Shown here piece after piece: positions 1-7,004 of a stretch of 64,000 bases of DNA. The translations under genes were made by a program, and so were the position numbers. A model generated the notes under the pieces. That model ran no database searches. It saw only the letters and a program-made list of their open reading frames with translations, and was not told the origin of the DNA. The stretch is from NCBI RefSeq assembly GCF_017308975.1, contig NZ_JADWPD010000002.1:310001-374000 (forward strand), written 5' to 3'. Numbering within the stretch: the stretch's first letter is position 1; each line of letters starts with the position of its first letter. Source of the stretch: Amycolatopsis sp. MtRt-6. GTDB taxonomy: Bacteria; Actinomycetota; Actinomycetes; Mycobacteriales; Pseudonocardiaceae.

Positions 1-462
1 GCGCTCGACGCCGGCGTCCGCGTGTGCAGTGCCTCCGACGCCCCGGTCACCCCGGCGAACTGGCTTCAGGGCGTCGCCGGGTCGGTGCTGCGCGAGGGCC
101 AGTTCGGCGGCGTGGCCGGCGAGGCCGAGCGGATCACCGTGGAGGAGGCGCTCGTCAGCTACATCCGCACCCCGGCCTGGCAGGACCGCGCGGAGAGCTG
201 GAAGGGCACGCTCCAGCAGGGCAACACCGCGGACATCACCATCGTCGACGGCGACATTCTCGGCGCGGACCCGCACGACCTGCCAGGCATGAAGATCAGC
301 GCGACCATCGTCGGCGGAGACGTCGTGTACGACGCCGGATCGTCGGTAGCGCAAGCGGCGGCGGTGCTCAGCCACAGCCAGGCGACGAGCTGCCTCCAGC
401 AGGGGCTGTGCTGCTGCCGTCTGGCCGAACAGGTCCACCGCGGTGCCGGACTGACCGCCTAG
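1..462 (+). CDS. Amidohydrolase family protein, C-terminal fragment
   Basis: The reading frame enters from the left edge and ends at TAG 460-462, leaving the last 153 residues. They contain SDAPVTP and, near the end, GNTADITIVDGD. This pattern is seen at the end of the metal-dependent amidohydrolase-3 (YtcJ-like) fold, where a final Asp metal ligand is followed by the closing beta-sandwich strand. The last 40 residues, which include a CCC run, look unlike a normal family tail, so the end may be altered or read into foreign sequence. The substrate cannot be inferred. It converges on the HNH remnant. Confidence 0.6.
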   Translation, partial: ALDAGVRVCSASDAPVTPANWLQGVAGSVLREGQFGGVAGEAERITVEEALVSYIRTPAWQDRAESWKGTLQQGNTADITIVDGDILGADPHDLPGMKISATIVGGDVVYDAGSSVAQAAAVLSHSQATSCLQQGLCCCRLAEQVHRGAGLTA

Positions 463-541
463 GCCGGTATTGAAGTCGTGTCGAGCTGGTGTGCTCGTGG
501 GTGTGGGCCCGTAGCCGTTGGGCTGCGGGCCTGTCCCGTGG

Positions 542-1237
542 TCAGGCTGTGAATGGGAGTGGTTCGTGGAGGTTGTTGCGCCTTGGTTTGCGGCGTCGGT
601 CGATGAACGCCGGTGGGAGGAATTCGGGGAGCCCGTCGGGGGCGATGCGGACTTCCCAGCCGGAGCGGTGCAGGAGCCGGTGGTGGTGGGCGCACATCAG
701 GACCAGGTTGGTGAGGTCGGTGGGGCCGCCGTCTGCCCAGTGGCGGATGTGGTGGCCTTGACAGTGCCGGGGTGGACGATGACAGCCCGGGAAGGCACAA
801 CCCCGGTCCCGGAGGAACAATGCTCGGCGCAGTCCGGCGGAGATGAGGCGGCGGAGGCGGCCGAGGTTGAGCGGTTCGCTCTTGTCGCCCAGCACCGCCG
901 GGATGATCATGGCGTCGCAGGCATGCACCCGCGCTTCGGCCGCGGTCATCGTCCCGGTGTCGCCGAGGGTGGCCTTGCCGACGCCGGACTTCAGGTCCTC
1001 CAATGACACGGCGACCATGACGTGGGCGCGTTCCCCGGCCTGCATCGGCAACTCCGGAGAATTCAGAGCCAGGTCGACGGCATCGGAGAAGGCATCCCCG
1101 TAGCGCTGCGGGGTGGTGCGGAAGTCGGGACCCTCGTCGCCGGTGCGCCGCTCGGCCAGAGCATCCAGCAGGGCGTGGGCGCGGGTGCCGGTCTCGTCGT
1201 CGAACCGGCCACTCAGTTCCCAGACCCCGGTTCTTTT
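542..1237 (-). pseudogene. DUF222/13E12-type HNH endonuclease, N-terminally truncated
   Basis: The C-terminal half of an actinobacterial DUF222-HNH protein is clear. A stretch reading RTGVWELSGRFDDETG matches the end of the DUF222 region. It is followed by a Cys-x4-Cys pair (CAFPGC) and the HNH core HHIRHWADGG, then NLVLMCAHHH. The family is usually 400-500 residues, and only about 230 remain. Upstream of about 1237 the minus-strand frame stays open but is simply antisense to an aldehyde dehydrogenase, so the gene's start is gone. These genes occur in many near-identical copies in actinomycete genomes and are plausible sites for ectopic recombination. Probably non-functional. Confidence 0.75.
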
Positions 1238-2332
1238 GTGGCGCAGGAACTCGGCCACCCGGACTTCGAGACCCGCGGCCACCGCAACCACGTCAGCTGG
1301 GACCCGGCCGGCGTCTGCGTGCTCATCTCGCCGTGGAACGCCCCGCTCATGCTGGCCACCTGGAAGGTCGCGCCGGCACTGGCCGCGGGGAACACCGTCG
1401 TGCTCAAGCCGTCCGAGTGGTCGCCGCTCACCGCGTCGCTGCTCGCCGACATCGCCGCCGAGGCCGGGCTGCCCGACGGCGTCCTCAACGTCGTCCAGGG
1501 CATCGGCGAGGAGGCGGGCGCCGCGCTCGTCGCCCACGCGGGCGTCCGGCGCATCTCCTTCACCGGTTCGGTGCCCACCGCCAAGGTGATCGCCCGCGCG
1601 GCGGCGGCCAACCTGACGCCGCTTTCCCTGGAGCTGGGCGGGAAGTCGCCGTTCCTCGTGTTCGCCGACGCCGACCTGGACCTCGCCGTCGCCAACGCCG
1701 TCGAGCAGTACGACAACGCCGGGCAGGTCTGCCTGTCCGGGACCCGGCTGTACGTCGAAGAGTCCGTCCGCGACGAGTTCGTCCGGCGCTTCCTGGACCG
1801 CGCCGGACAGCTGAAGCAAGGCGATCCACGCGACGAGGCGACCGACATCGGGCCGTCCATCCACCCCGACCATGTGTCCCGGGTGGACGGTTTCGTCCAG
1901 CGTGCCAAGCAGGCCGGGGCGAAGGTGCTGCTGGGCGGCGGGCCGAACACCGACCTCGGCGGGCTCTACTACCGGCCCACGCTCTTCACCGACGTCGACC
2001 CGCACAGCGAAATCGCCACCGAAGAGGTCTTCGGACCGGTCCTGGTGCTGCACACCTTCCGCGACGAGGACGAGGTCGTGGCGGCCGCCAACGACTCGGC
2101 GTTCGGGCTGGCCGCGATGCTCTTCACCGGCGACCCCGAGCGGGCCGGGCGCGTCGCCGCCCGGCTCGTCGCCGGGACCGTGTGGGCGAACTGCTTCTTC
2201 GTCCGCGACCTGCGTGCCCCCTTCGGCGGCGCCCGGCAGTCCGGGATCGGCCGGGAGGGCGGGACCTGGTCGTTCGACTTCTACTGCGAGGTCAAGAACT
2301 CCGTGTTCGCACCGGTTGGCTGGAGGTCGTGA
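1238..2332 (+). pseudogene. Aldehyde dehydrogenase (HpaE-like), N-terminally truncated
   Basis: From the stretch HNHVSWDPAGVCVLISPWN onward this is a standard NAD-dependent aldehyde dehydrogenase. It resembles enzymes that oxidise 5-carboxymethyl-2-hydroxymuconate semialdehyde. The general-base region ELGGKSP and the nucleophile motif GQVCLSG are both present. Roughly 120-130 N-terminal residues of the usual ~490 are missing, because the sequence left of about 1240-1270 is antisense to the HNH gene. The nearest in-frame start is GTG 1238. Loss of part of the NAD-binding domain makes activity unlikely, but the frame is open and runs by a TGATG overlap into the next gene, so it could still couple translation. 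Confidence 0.7.
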
Positions 2333-3240
2333 TGGGTGAAATCGTCGGCGCCGGGCTCTTGGCCCACGTCCCCACCATCGCCCTGCCCGAAGCCGACCGG
2401 CGGGCGCTCAACCACGGCGAGGACACCACCCTCGTCGCCGGGCTGCGGCAGCTGCGCGCCGAGGTCTTCGAGACGCTCGACTACGACACCGTCGTCGTGC
2501 TCGACTCGCACTGGGCGACGACCGTCGAATTCGTGGTGACCGCGCACGACCGCCGTTCGGGCCTGTTCACGTCGGAGGAACTGCCGCGGGGCATGTGCCG
2601 GCGGCCGTACGACTTCCCCGGCGATCCGGAGCTGGCCCACGCCGTCGCCGCCCAGGCCGGCGCGCACGGGACGTGGATCACCGCGATCGACGACCACCAC
2701 CTGCCGATCTTCTACGCCACCACCAACCTCTGGGAATACCTGGGCCAGGGCCTGCCGGACAAGCGCTGGGTGTCGATCGGCATGTGCCAGACCGCCGACA
2801 CCGAGGACAGCCTGCGGCTCGGCCGGGCCCTCGGCGACGCGATCGCCGGACTCGACCGCAAGGTGCTGCTGATCGCCTCCGGCGCGATGAGCCACACGTT
2901 CTGGCCGCTGCGGCAGCTGCGGGACCACGAAGCCGCGGGCGTCGAGCACATTTTCAGCCCGGAGGCCGCGGCCGCCGACGCCGAACGGCTCGAGTGGTTC
3001 GCCGGCGGCGACCATGAGCGCGTCCTCGCGACGATGCCCGAGTTCCTGCGGTTCAAGCCCGAGGCCCGGTTCGGGCACTACCTGATGATGATCGGCGCGC
3101 TCGGCGAAGGCGACTGCACCGCGAAGGCCCGCCAGTACGGCGAATACGAGAACTCCGTCGGCACCGGCCAGGTCCACCTGTGGTTCGACCGGCCCGCCGA
3201 CGGCTTCCCCCGCCCCCGACGCACTGAGGTGTCGCTGTGA
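2332..3240 (+). CDS. hpaD: Class III extradiol dioxygenase (3,4-dihydroxyphenylacetate 2,3-dioxygenase-like)
   Basis: This 302-residue protein belongs to the LigB superfamily of extradiol ring-cleavage dioxygenases. It has an early AHVPTI segment with the first metal His, DSHWATTVEF, DDHHLPIFYAT with paired His, and ASGAMSHTFWP with the active-site His. The best match in style is the homoprotocatechuate enzyme HpaD. The ATG overlaps the preceding stop by one base (TGATG), and its own TGA overlaps the next GTG, so it is translationally coupled in an operon. Flanking ALDH and FAH-family genes support a meta-cleavage role on a catechol carrying a side-chain acid. The exact substrate is inferred. 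Confidence 0.8.
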   Translation: MGEIVGAGLLAHVPTIALPEADRRALNHGEDTTLVAGLRQLRAEVFETLDYDTVVVLDSHWATTVEFVVTAHDRRSGLFTSEELPRGMCRRPYDFPGDPELAHAVAAQAGAHGTWITAIDDHHLPIFYATTNLWEYLGQGLPDKRWVSIGMCQTADTEDSLRLGRALGDAIAGLDRKVLLIASGAMSHTFWPLRQLRDHEAAGVEHIFSPEAAAADAERLEWFAGGDHERVLATMPEFLRFKPEARFGHYLMMIGALGEGDCTAKARQYGEYENSVGTGQVHLWFDRPADGFPRPRRTEVSL

Positions 3241-4085
3241 CCGAACACCGCCGCATCCTGCTCGACGGCGCGATCGTCGACGTCGTCCGCGACGGCGACC
3301 TCCTGCGTGCCGCGGACGGCCGGGAGGTCCTCGCCGACGACGCGGTCCACCTGCCGCCGGTCGTGCCGTCGAAGATCATCGCCGTGCACCTCAACCACCG
3401 CAGCCGGGTGACCGAGTTCGGCACGAAGCTCCCGGCGGCGCCGACGTACTTCCACAAGCCGACGTCCTCGCTCAACGCGCACCACGGCGCGGTCGTGCGG
3501 CCCGAAGGCTGCAAGTGGCTCAACTACGAGGGCGAGATCGCCATCGTGATCGGCCGCGTCACCCGCAACGTCTCGCCGCAGCAAGCCGCGGACCACATCG
3601 CCGGCTACACGATCGCGAACGACTTCGGGCTGCACGACTTCCGCGACACCGACGCCGGCTCGATGTTGCGCGTCAAGGGGTCCGACACGCTGTGCCCGCT
3701 CGGCCCGGGCCTGGTCGAGGACTGGGACTTCCGCGGCAAGGCGATCCGCACCCTGGTCAACGGCGAGGTGCGGCAGGAGGGCAGCACCGACGAGATGGAG
3801 TGGGACATGCACTACCTCGTCGCGGACATCGCCCGCACGATCACGCTCTTCCCCGGCGACGTCCTGCTGTCGGGCACCCCGGCGGGCTCGCGCCCGGTTC
3901 GGCCCGGCGACGTCGTTTCCGTGGAGGTCGACGGGCTCGGGACCCTGACCAACGACATCGTCTCCGGCCCGGTGCCGATCCGCACGGACGTCGGCGCGCA
4001 GCCGACGGAGAGCGAGGAAGTGCTCTCGACCGCGCTGGGCGGCGACTGGGAGTTCCGCGGCGTCCGGCCGCCCCGCCGATCGTAG
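3237..4085 (+). CDS. hpaG: Fumarylacetoacetate hydrolase-family isomerase/decarboxylase (HpaG-like)
   Basis: A 282-residue FAH-fold protein. The metal-binding signature is visible as NYEGEIAIVIG (acidic residues after a conserved Tyr), followed by GYTIANDFGLHDFR and KGSDTLCPLGP. The family motif LLSGTPAGSRPVRPGD lies near the end. In homoprotocatechuate degradation this family decarboxylates 5-oxopent-3-ene-1,2,5-tricarboxylate and isomerises the product. It starts at GTG 3237, overlapping the dioxygenase stop by four bases. Operon position directly after hpaD supports the assignment, but other FAH-family hydrolases of meta-cleavage products cannot be excluded. Confidence 0.77.
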   Translation: MTEHRRILLDGAIVDVVRDGDLLRAADGREVLADDAVHLPPVVPSKIIAVHLNHRSRVTEFGTKLPAAPTYFHKPTSSLNAHHGAVVRPEGCKWLNYEGEIAIVIGRVTRNVSPQQAADHIAGYTIANDFGLHDFRDTDAGSMLRVKGSDTLCPLGPGLVEDWDFRGKAIRTLVNGEVRQEGSTDEMEWDMHYLVADIARTITLFPGDVLLSGTPAGSRPVRPGDVVSVEVDGLGTLTNDIVSGPVPIRTDVGAQPTESEEVLSTALGGDWEFRGVRPPRRS

Positions 4086-4093
4086 GAGTGAAG

Positions 4094-4309
4094 GTGCACA
4101 TCGTCGTCGATCTGAACAAGTGCCAGGACCACGGGCAGTGCGTGTTCTCCGCGCCGTCGGTGTTCACTTTGGACGGACAGGGCAAGCTGTCCTTCCGCGC
4201 GGACGCGTCCGCGACCTACGTTTCGCCGCCACTGGACGAAGACCGGCGTGACGACGTCGAAGAGGCCGCGGACGTCTGCCCGCTCCAGGCGATCACGGTC
4301 GAGGACTGA
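4094..4309 (+). CDS. Single-cluster ferredoxin of the CxxHxxC type
   Basis: A 71-residue acidic ferredoxin. CQDHGQC places a His where a second cluster Cys would be, and a distal Cys-Pro occurs in CPLQAI. This is the arrangement of [3Fe-4S]/variant [4Fe-4S] ferredoxins that feed actinobacterial P450s and some oxygenases. GTG 4094 is preferred because GGAG (4085-4088) lies five bases upstream; GTG 4088 is also in frame. It sits immediately upstream of a ferredoxin reductase, so the two make a soluble electron-transfer pair. The oxygenase they serve is not in this operon as it now stands. Confidence 0.8.
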   Translation: MHIVVDLNKCQDHGQCVFSAPSVFTLDGQGKLSFRADASATYVSPPLDEDRRDDVEEAADVCPLQAITVED

Positions 4310-4310
4310 C

Positions 4311-5480
4311 GTGGCCACGGACCGGGTGGTCGTCGTCGGCGCGTCGATGGCCGGGCTGCGCGCGGCCGAAGCCGTGCGGAAAGCCGGGTATGCGGGTGAA
4401 GTCGTCGTCATCGGCGACGAGCCGCACATGCCGTACAACCGGCCGCCGCTGTCCAAGACCGCGCTCGGCGCGGAGCCGGCCGATCTCGCGTTCCGGATCC
4501 CCCGGCACGCCCGCGACGTCACCTGGCGGCTCGGCGAGGCGGTGACGGCGGCGGATCTCGCCGCGCGGACGGTGACGTCGGCCGGCGGGGAGGTGCTCGA
4601 CTGGTCCGGGCTGGTGATCGCCAGCGGCCTGCGGCCGCGGCGGCTCCCGCTGCCCGGGCCGGACCGCTGCGTCATCCGGACCATCGAGGACGCCGCCCGG
4701 GTGCGCGCGGGCCTCCGGCCGGGAGCCCGGCTGGTCGTCGTCGGCGCCGGGTTCATCGGGTGCGAGGTGGCCGCGGCCGCCCGGGCGCTCGGGGCTTCGG
4801 TCGACGTCGTCGCCCCGGAGCGCGTCCCGGTCGAGCGCCCGCTGGGGCTGCTCTTGGGGGCCGCGCTGCGGCGACGGCACGAGGCCCACGGCGTCCGGTT
4901 CCACCTCGGCACCGTGCCGGTGGCGTACCGGGACTCGTCGGTGGTGCTGGCCGACGGCACCGAGCTGCCGGCGGACCTGGTGGTCGAGGCGGTCGGGTGC
5001 GTGCCGGCGACGGACTGGCTGGCGGGCACCGGCCTCGACCTCACCGACGGGGTCTTGTGCGACAACGCCCTGCGCGCGGGCGGCCGTCCCGACGTGGTGG
5101 CGTGCGGCGACCTGGCCCGCTTCCCGAACCCGCTGTTCGACGCGGTCCCCCGCCGCGTCGAACACTGGACGATGGCGACCGACACGGGCAAGCGAGCCGG
5201 GGCGACCCTCGGCCGCCACCTCACCGGCGCCGGTGCGGACGAGACGCCGTTCACCCCGGTGCCGTCGTTCTGGAGCGACCAGTACGACTACCGCCTCCAG
5301 TCCTACGGCGCGGTGGGCTTGGGCGACGAGGTCCGCGTCCTGGAAGGCGACGTGGACGGCGAGGTGGCCGTCGGCTACCACCGCGACGGGCGGCTGACCG
5401 GGGTCGTGCTCCTGGGTCTCGGCGGCCGGTACCCGCACTACCGTTCGCTGGTCGCCGACGGCAGCCTCGCCCTGCGGTAG
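4311..5480 (+). CDS. FAD-dependent ferredoxin reductase
   Basis: A 389-residue pyridine-nucleotide oxidoreductase of the putidaredoxin-reductase/BphA4 type. It has an FAD-binding VVVVGASMAGLRAAE near the N terminus, PYNRPPLSK, an NAD-binding GAGFIGCEVAAAAR near residue 145, and the FAD-contacting VVACGDLARF. The C-terminal dimerisation domain is complete. GTG 4311 follows the ferredoxin stop by one base. It should move electrons from NAD(P)H to the ferredoxin. Its 3' end overlaps the convergent AraC gene by 43 bases. Confidence 0.85.
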   Translation: MATDRVVVVGASMAGLRAAEAVRKAGYAGEVVVIGDEPHMPYNRPPLSKTALGAEPADLAFRIPRHARDVTWRLGEAVTAADLAARTVTSAGGEVLDWSGLVIASGLRPRRLPLPGPDRCVIRTIEDAARVRAGLRPGARLVVVGAGFIGCEVAAAARALGASVDVVAPERVPVERPLGLLLGAALRRRHEAHGVRFHLGTVPVAYRDSSVVLADGTELPADLVVEAVGCVPATDWLAGTGLDLTDGVLCDNALRAGGRPDVVACGDLARFPNPLFDAVPRRVEHWTMATDTGKRAGATLGRHLTGAGADETPFTPVPSFWSDQYDYRLQSYGAVGLGDEVRVLEGDVDGEVAVGYHRDGRLTGVVLLGLGGRYPHYRSLVADGSLALR

Positions 5481-6310
5481 CGCTCGGGACTGTCCCCGAA
5501 CCGCCGGGAGAACACCCGGCCGAACCCACTCGGCTCCCGCAGTCCCCAGTTCGCGGCGATCGCCGACACGCACCGGCCGGCCTGGGCCGGGTCCAGCAGG
5601 TCGTGGCGGATCCGGTCGAGGCGGCGGTCGCGGACGTGGCCGGAGACGGTCGTCCCCTCGGCCGCGAAGATCCGGCGGACGTACCGGGCGGAGAGGAAGT
5701 TGTGGCGGGCCACCATTTCCGCGGTCAGGTCGGCGTCCGCGAGGTGTGCGTCGATCCAGCGGGTGAGCCGGTCGAAGAGCGCGCCGGTCGCCGGCGCCCC
5801 TTCGAGCAGGACAGCGTGCAGGCAGGCGGCGGTAGCCTCGCCGATCAGCGCGGCGGACGCGGGCGGCACGGGGTCGGTCTGGTCGGCGAGGCCGTGCAGG
5901 AGCGCTGTGAGCAGCGGGGCGGACGGGCGCTCCCCGGCGCACCGCGTGGCGACGGTCCGGGTCGCCGGCAGCGGCAGGCCGAGGACCATGTACCGGTGCG
6001 GCCGGTCGGCGCGGACCCGGAAGGGCGAGGCGGTCTCGTAGACGACGAACTCGCCGGGCCGCAGCCGCGTGGTGTGGCCCGGTTGTTCGACGGCGATCTC
6101 CCCGTCGACGAGGTAGCCGACAACGAGCCCGCCGGGCGCCGGCGAGCCGAGCGGCGTGGCATCGAGCCGGCCGCCTTCGAGGACGCACAGCCCGAGCGGC
6201 CCCAGCCGAGCTTTCCGCACGACCCGCGGCGCCCGAGCGGCGTGCACGACGACGGCATCCCGGGCCGGTTCGGTGCCGAGGTAGCCGGAAAGCAGGTGAC
6301 GCGAGGGCAC
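5438..6310 (-). CDS. AraC-family transcriptional regulator
   Basis: 290 residues with an N-terminal cupin-like sensor (AraC_binding_2/NphR style) and a C-terminal double HTH. The latter shows LTAEMVARHNFLSARYVRRI and, at the end, GFGRVFSRRFGDSPERYRR, the typical second-HTH close. GTG 6310 is chosen because GGAGGT lies five bases upstream, although the frame is open further. It converges on and overlaps the ferredoxin reductase, so it is a candidate regulator of the meta-cleavage operon. Its own promoter region holds a perfect dyad, suggesting autoregulation. Confidence 0.82.
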   Translation of the reverse strand: MPSRHLLSGYLGTEPARDAVVVHAARAPRVVRKARLGPLGLCVLEGGRLDATPLGSPAPGGLVVGYLVDGEIAVEQPGHTTRLRPGEFVVYETASPFRVRADRPHRYMVLGLPLPATRTVATRCAGERPSAPLLTALLHGLADQTDPVPPASAALIGEATAACLHAVLLEGAPATGALFDRLTRWIDAHLADADLTAEMVARHNFLSARYVRRIFAAEGTTVSGHVRDRRLDRIRHDLLDPAQAGRCVSAIAANWGLREPSGFGRVFSRRFGDSPERYRRARLPSATSER

Positions 6311-6321
6311 GGTGCACCTCC

Positions 6322-6345
6322 ATCGTTCGGACCGGAACGATCCTA
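6322..6345. promoter_or_regulatory. Dyad operator and -10 upstream of the AraC gene
   Basis: ATCGTTC (6322-6328) and GAACGAT (6335-6341) form a perfect 7-bp inverted repeat around six bases. On the minus strand TAGGAT (6345-6340) resembles a -10 and overlaps the dyad, which then falls in the leader of the AraC gene. A bound protein would block this promoter. No -35 is obvious. Confidence 0.45.
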
Positions 6346-6482
6346 CCCGGTTTCGGCGGTTTTCCCGGCTCGGCCGGATGGCCGGCCGAGCTCGGGCGCG
6401 GCCGCGTGGCCGGCGATGGGCCACCGCCCGCGCTCGGCCCTTCTCACCGAGCCGAACGCGGGCGGCCGGTTCAGTGGCCGGT

Positions 6483-6728
6483 TCAGCGATTGGACGCGAT
6501 GAAATACACCACTACCCCGATCAACGCGAGCACCTCGCTCAGCACGAAGGTCGAATACCCCAACGTCTGCAGTTTCCCCCGCGCTTCCGGTTGACGTGCG
6601 GCACCATTGATGACGGCCGCGAAAATCAGGCCGACGCCGATTCCCGGGCCGATGGCTCCCAAGCCGTAGCCGATGGCGGCGAGGCCGGGGTTGATGTTGA
6701 CTGCCTGTGCCAGAACTGCGTCACTCAT
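6483..6728 (-). CDS. atpE: Orphan F-type ATP synthase subunit c
   Basis: 81 residues forming the two-helix hairpin of the F0 c-ring. Helix 1 has the glycine-rich GYGLGAIGPGIGVGLIF, the polar loop reads ARQPEARG, and helix 2 carries the ion-binding Glu in FVLSEVLALIGVV. All functional positions are present, so this is not a remnant. No other ATP synthase gene is nearby: it stands alone between an AraC gene and a secreted protein. The normal atpE belongs to atpBEFHAGDC, so this is most likely a second copy whose role (alternative c-ring subunit or unrelated membrane function) is unknown. Confidence 0.85.
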   Translation of the reverse strand: MSDAVLAQAVNINPGLAAIGYGLGAIGPGIGVGLIFAAVINGAARQPEARGKLQTLGYSTFVLSEVLALIGVVVYFIASNR

Positions 6729-6948
6729 GGAGATTCCCCTTCACATCGGTCCACGCGCACGCTCGCGTGGAACAGCGGGCTCGTGCGTCACACCGGACAG
6801 GGATCAGAGCTGGGCGATGCCGTCGGAAACCGGAGACTGTCGTCGAATCAGGCAGATCTCGCCGGCCGGGCGGGATATCTCGGTAATCGAGTGGTCCGAT
6901 CGCGACCAGGATATCACGGAAAACAGGAAACTGCCGCCGCCGGGAAAC

Positions 6949-6990
6949 GGGTTCGCCCTCGGCGTGGCGGACCACACCGAGGGCGAACCC
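6949..6990. terminator. Long GC-rich hairpin after the lectin pseudoprotease gene
   Basis: GGGTTCGCCCTCGG (6949-6962) pairs perfectly with CCGAGGGCGAACCC (6977-6990) across a 14-base loop. It begins 14 bases beyond the stop of the minus-strand gene ending at 7005 and has no strong U-run, as is usual for actinomycete terminators. Confidence 0.6.
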
Positions 6991-7004
6991 CTACCCGGAA
7001 ACGG

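Noticed and set aside
6874..6915. Two GGATATC words upstream of the orphan atpE
   Set aside because: A 7-mer repeated twice at 35 bp without dyad or promoter context is weak.
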